From NCBI GenBank assembly GCA_017651185.1, contig JAGCDJ010000020.1, positions 1 through 64,000 on the forward strand: a stretch of 64,000 bases of DNA, in the 5' to 3' direction. The notes under the pieces were generated by a model, which worked only from the letters and a program-made list of their open reading frames with translations, did not search any database and had not been told where the DNA came from. The position numbers and the translations under genes are program-made. This DNA is from Bacteroidales bacterium (GTDB lineage Bacteria > Bacteroidota > Bacteroidia > Bacteroidales > ML635J-15). Of this stretch, positions 61,601 through 64,000 are shown piece by piece. Numbering within the stretch: the stretch's first letter is position 1; each line of letters begins with the position of its first letter.

Positions 61601-64000
61601 TGCAATGGCACAAGTACCATTAGTTACAGTAACCGCATATCTTGTTGTATGACCAGGAGTAACCTCATGGGTAGGCTCTGTAGTTGTAGCGCCATCGCTC
61701 CACTGATAGCCTGTTATATTAGAAGAAGGAACTACTGTCAGTACAACTGCATCGTCATCATAACAATACGAAGATCCAGATGTTGTAAACGAGAAAGTAG
61801 GAGGATCAACCGGATTAATTGTTACAGTTGCTGTTGGCGAAGGACAATAATCGGTAGCAAGATCTAGTAATGTAATACGAGCAAAACCATTACCAGAGTG
61901 GCCTGTTTCTGCCGTACCATCAGGAGCTGTAAAAGATGTGTTACCAGCAATAGTTTGTGCTTCAGTTAGATAATAGGAACTATTTAGCAAACATCCAGAT
62001 GGATAACTAGAAGCCGTTGCGGAAGTATAGACATAACCGCTACCGCCACCTCCACCTGTTGAATTAGCACCTTGACCACCGCCATACCAGCCGCCGCCAC
62101 CGCCGCCATTCAAGTTCTCACCATTCGAACCTTGTCCAACTCCAAACTGGTAGCCTGTTGTCTGTCCACCACCTATTCCCGCAACTCTAGAATCGAACTG
62201 CGTCGACGACAATGGTTGAATGCCACTGAGACCTCCACCTTGTCCACCAATAGAACAGTTGCCTCCTCCTCCGCCGCCACCAGCGACGATAACACGATTA
62301 TACAATGAATTACCACCGACACGAATATCAGTAGCACCGCCACCTGTACCTGCAGGATAAGAAGTATTACCTTGAACTCCACCACCATTCCAAGCAGCGG
62401 CTGTAGCTGTACCACTAAATCCTTCTTGACCTACATAGATGTATAATAATGCTCCTGAAATAACATTATTCAATGTACCAACAGAATATCCACCTTTTCC
62501 TCCTGTATATGGATTTCCAGTAGCGGAATAATTACTACCTTCTCCACCTTGAGCACCCCAAACTTCAAGTTTAACTTTGGTTACACCTGCAGGAACTGTC
62601 CATACTCGTTCGCTGCCAGTATAATCGAAATCGATAACTTCTTCACCATTACCTACCACACTACGAACATAGTAGTTTGTTTGTGCATCTACAGTTGGGG
62701 TAAAGGTAAGACCTGTTGCTTCGATACTGCTAAAATCGGATGCAGTACTCCACTGGTATGTAAAGCCATCAATAGGATTAACTACCTCCAATTCACTCGG
62801 AGTGCCGATACAAGCAGAACGCACCTCCACTATTGGTGTAGGTGGTGTATTTACCGTAATTGTTACAGGCACAAGCTCAGACGGACAGTTTGATGTAGAA
62901 GGTAGCATCTCTGTGATAGTAATACGGGCATAGCCGTTGCCAGAATGACCTGTTTCTGCTATACCATCGGGAGCAAGGAAAGATGCGTTACCTGCTGTAG
63001 TAGAACCATTGGAAACTCCACCAATATAAGCGGAACCGCCGCCACCAGTACCAGAACACTGTGAGCCATCAGCACCACCACCGCCGCCATACCAGCCGCC
63101 GCCGCCGCCACCACCAGAAGCTGCTCCAGAATTAGAATCTCCACCAATACCAAATGTTCCTGCATTGCCACTTCCTGCAGAACCTCCAGTACCAGCAGCA
63201 CCACCTGCATCTTGTGTACCAGCACCGCCCCTTCGACCAGTATATGAACTATAGTAAGTACCTTGAGTACCTGTCAAACCACCACCATTACCGCCGGCTA
63301 CTTCTGATGATGTATTCGTGCCATAAGCACCACCACCACCAGCACCGGCAACAATAATACGGTCGCCAAGTGTAGTTCCATTCAATCGAATATCTGTAGC
63401 ACCACCGCCACCGCCACCATAGAAGTAACCACTATTTGTGCTAGTACCACTGTTTCCTCCTCCATTCCAGCCACCTTGAGCAGAACCTGTTGTACCAGTT
63501 GTACCATCGCCACCCTTTCCGCCAACATAGATCGAAAGCACATCTCCAGCAGATACGGACAATTCTCCTGTTGCATAGCCGCCACGACCACCTAACCAAG
63601 TGTGTCCATCATAGTTAGTTTGTCCACCTTCTGCGCCCCATACTTCAAGTTGTACTTTGGTAACATTACCAGGCACTTCCCAAGTCTGCACATCGCCAGT
63701 ATAATCAAAGTCGATAGGCGCATCACCAACTGGAATATCAACCGACCGCACATAGTATGTAGTTGTAGCATCCAAGGCTGGGGTAGTAAATTCATTGCCT
63801 TCGTAAACAAGGTCTTGTCCTGCTGGGTCGGAATACCAGCGGTAATGGATATTGCCCGATACCGATGTGGAGGCAGTAAGAGTAGTTGTCTGTCCGCAGT
63901 AGATGCTTGTAAGACCATTTACCGTTGGTGCATCCATAGGCGGATTTATGGTAAGAGTTGCAGTTGTGCTACCCGAATTCTCGCAGCCGTCGCGGAAATT
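58619..64000 (-). CDS. Giant glycine-rich T9SS adhesin-like protein (partial, N-terminus outside window)
   Basis: The frame is open through position 64000, giving the C-terminal 1793 residues; the first Met inside is at 63937 but in-frame codons continue upstream, so the gene is truncated by the window. In order: Ig/PKD-like segments; a glycine-rich module (63717-62915) of the ALK/LTK Gly-rich type, DFDYTG...VTKVQLEVWGAEGG...GGGGGGWYGG...GHSGNGYARI; an Ig-like linker; a second module (62635-61865); Ig-like repeats; a nidogen-like stretch with VIAPFWDDL (about 61230); β-helix-like repeats (about 60400-59900); and a T9SS type A domain (MAYPNPFNGELTV). It is probably a cell-surface adhesin. Confidence 0.88.
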   Translation of the reverse strand, partial: NFRDGCENSGSTTATLTINPPMDAPTVNGLTSIYCGQTTTLTASTSVSGNIHYRWYSDPAGQDLVYEGNEFTTPALDATTTYYVRSVDIPVGDAPIDFDYTGDVQTWEVPGNVTKVQLEVWGAEGGQTNYDGHTWLGGRGGYATGELSVSAGDVLSIYVGGKGGDGTTGTTGSAQGGWNGGGNSGTSTNSGYFYGGGGGGATDIRLNGTTLGDRIIVAGAGGGGAYGTNTSSEVAGGNGGGLTGTQGTYYSSYTGRRGGAGTQDAGGAAGTGGSAGSGNAGTFGIGGDSNSGAASGGGGGGGWYGGGGGADGSQCSGTGGGGSAYIGGVSNGSTTAGNASFLAPDGIAETGHSGNGYARITITEMLPSTSNCPSELVPVTITVNTPPTPIVEVRSACIGTPSELEVVNPIDGFTYQWSTASDFSSIEATGLTFTPTVDAQTNYYVRSVVGNGEEVIDFDYTGSERVWTVPAGVTKVKLEVWGAQGGEGSNYSATGNPYTGGKGGYSVGTLNNVISGALLYIYVGQEGFSGTATAAAWNGGGVQGNTSYPAGTGGGATDIRVGGNSLYNRVIVAGGGGGGGNCSIGGQGGGLSGIQPLSSTQFDSRVAGIGGGQTTGYQFGVGQGSNGENLNGGGGGGWYGGGQGANSTGGGGGSGYVYTSATASSYPSGCLLNSSYYLTEAQTIAGNTSFTAPDGTAETGHSGNGFARITLLDLATDYCPSPTATVTINPVDPPTFSFTTSGSSYCYDDDAVVLTVVPSSNITGYQWSDGATTTEPTHEVTPGHTTRYAVTVTNGTCAIASQEIIIAVDAPEVTLIGSDNGECVVSGTEVTLNANNDESSIKASEYLFSSRTETFQSFSGGTSCTTGDDYTTSNVPIGFSFNYCGNDYTSITNVNTNGVLQFGYSSASNVNNLNSSSYYNVIAPFWDDLVASTYQYRTTGDAPDRVFELQFYGYRYNNSSYYFYYQVKLYEGSNMIEFCYGSSGYSSLGSNASASIGINSYIDGELSFLSVTPTGAGTATYSTSTANNSVAGSASLHNTVYTFTPIPPANYQWAVNGTTLVGEETESLTVSPVESTTYTLTVTNSEHGCPAIWDYTVKVLPTPSLTTDESPICLGAEATLTAGGAGTNGTYNWGEGYVSENTNVVSPTNNTTYRVTVKNVNGCTASSYVDQAVQQVPGDVPTTNVVEGHIWTGRVSGDWNDSHNWLVFGSGEYEVAGNAPSSSDKVIVRSGSTCINNNPIVNANCNASDVIVRSGRTLTIGASQNLTVDGTLDVENGGAITFSSSGTISVSDEATIANGATVTFDNKDTLNVVGDFTLSGNLDFPASDTTPALCLGGNLVIDGGSLDEGGTLVFAGNGPQSINNGGTAPTINNNVRLNMLRSGADVPHTIFPNRTVFSKTTIFEYGIMDGNVIFNGTGRTIVCGDYESYASGTVTKIGGGNNFTFPTGDDNVLGSITAEIGIGNTVYAKFHHWSGENGDGTHGYTTDVIPRWWHINDMCTEDGANRFNHVSNFEYWDVSSPVELSNVTLMANSATAAEHFNSSTAYDASAIKVAAYNNGCWKNFGGSADITGSDNNVITITGARIPKDPHRAVADFLITLGSLSSETVLPIELLSFTATCDGKSSLVEWSTATERNNDYFVLERSDDAINFNEVARVAGAGNSLEQLDYSYTDYGVHGGDNYYRLVQVDYDGTRTVSEVVVANCIEESEGDPDVMAYPNPFNGELTVVLDNFGDRPAQIEVYDMLGKLVYIEKAASPQNSYETILNLSNLPPAAYTVRVSTADFVINKNVVKN
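61865..62635 (-). repeat. Glycine-rich module, copy 2
   Basis: About 257 residues homologous to copy 1. Shared landmarks: IDFDYTG, VTKVKLEVWGAQGG, GGGATDIR, RVIVAGGGGGGG, GGGGGGWYGGG and TGHSGNGFARIT. Confidence 0.85.
62915..63717 (-). repeat. Glycine-rich module, copy 1
   Basis: About 268 residues with the same landmarks as copy 2. DNA is dominated by GGN codons (GCC/ACC-rich on the plus strand), making this a low-complexity region prone to slippage and assembly error. Confidence 0.85.

Overview
The window looks like chromosome of an anaerobic Bacteroidetes bacterium, most likely Bacteroidales. Evidence: the phylum-specific -7 promoter box TAnnTTTG precedes many genes; three secreted proteins end in type IX secretion (T9SS) sorting domains; family-typical proteins are present (GSCFA, DUF4837, a divergent PurF-like protein, fused DAHP synthase/chorismate mutase); and there is a complete six-subunit Rnf complex with an RseC-type protein nearby. 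The window is AT-rich between genes. I saw no rRNA, tRNA or CRISPR.

Layout. 1-2.9 kb: secreted nuclease, a REP-associated tyrosine transposase (RAYT) and an EEP-family hydrolase. 2.9-6.9 kb (minus): MORN-repeat protein, a secreted protein carrying an intact peptide deformylase domain, and a small outer-membrane protein. 7-21 kb (plus): purL, a DUF748/AsmA-like protein, beta-propeller-like lipoprotein, GSCFA protein, tyrS, a 590-bp structured non-coding stretch, S9 peptidase, DUF4837 lipoprotein and an ABC exporter pair. 21-31 kb: rluD, a T9SS cargo and a PASTA protein (minus), DAHP synthase/chorismate mutase (plus), then a 1787-residue exported TPR-CHAT protein (minus). 31.5-36.7 kb: rnfBCDGEA (minus). 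36.8-40.2 kb: a PIN toxin with a 41-codon partner and a T9SS protein lie between rnfB and rseC. 40.4-46.5 kb: small unknowns, dut, a flippase, rpmH (L34), an OstA-like protein and a MoxR ATPase. 46.7-54.9 kb: DUF4143 ATPase, FISUMP lipoprotein, acyltransferase, orphan vsr, an M6-like metalloprotease, KdsC-like phosphatase and DUF2520 protein. 55-58.5 kb: split chromate transporter, PurF-like protein lacking the glutaminase cysteine, YqaA-like protein. 58.6 kb to the edge: the C-terminal 1793 residues of a giant glycine-rich T9SS adhesin-like protein.

The most unusual signals are non-coding. Four promoters driving unrelated genes share one geometry: a tandem array of 7- or 8-bp units beginning AAT, a final AAT, exactly 6 nt, then TAnnTTTG. 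Seven scattered palindromes of about 28 bp (GTAG...CTAC type), two pairs arranged like BIMEs, form a REP-like family in the same window as a RAYT gene whose own reading frame contains two 19-bp hairpins and an 18-bp tandem repeat. A 33-bp, three-copy tandem repeat covers the promoter of the DUF4143 ATPase. A 10-G tract lies upstream of an outer-membrane protein gene.
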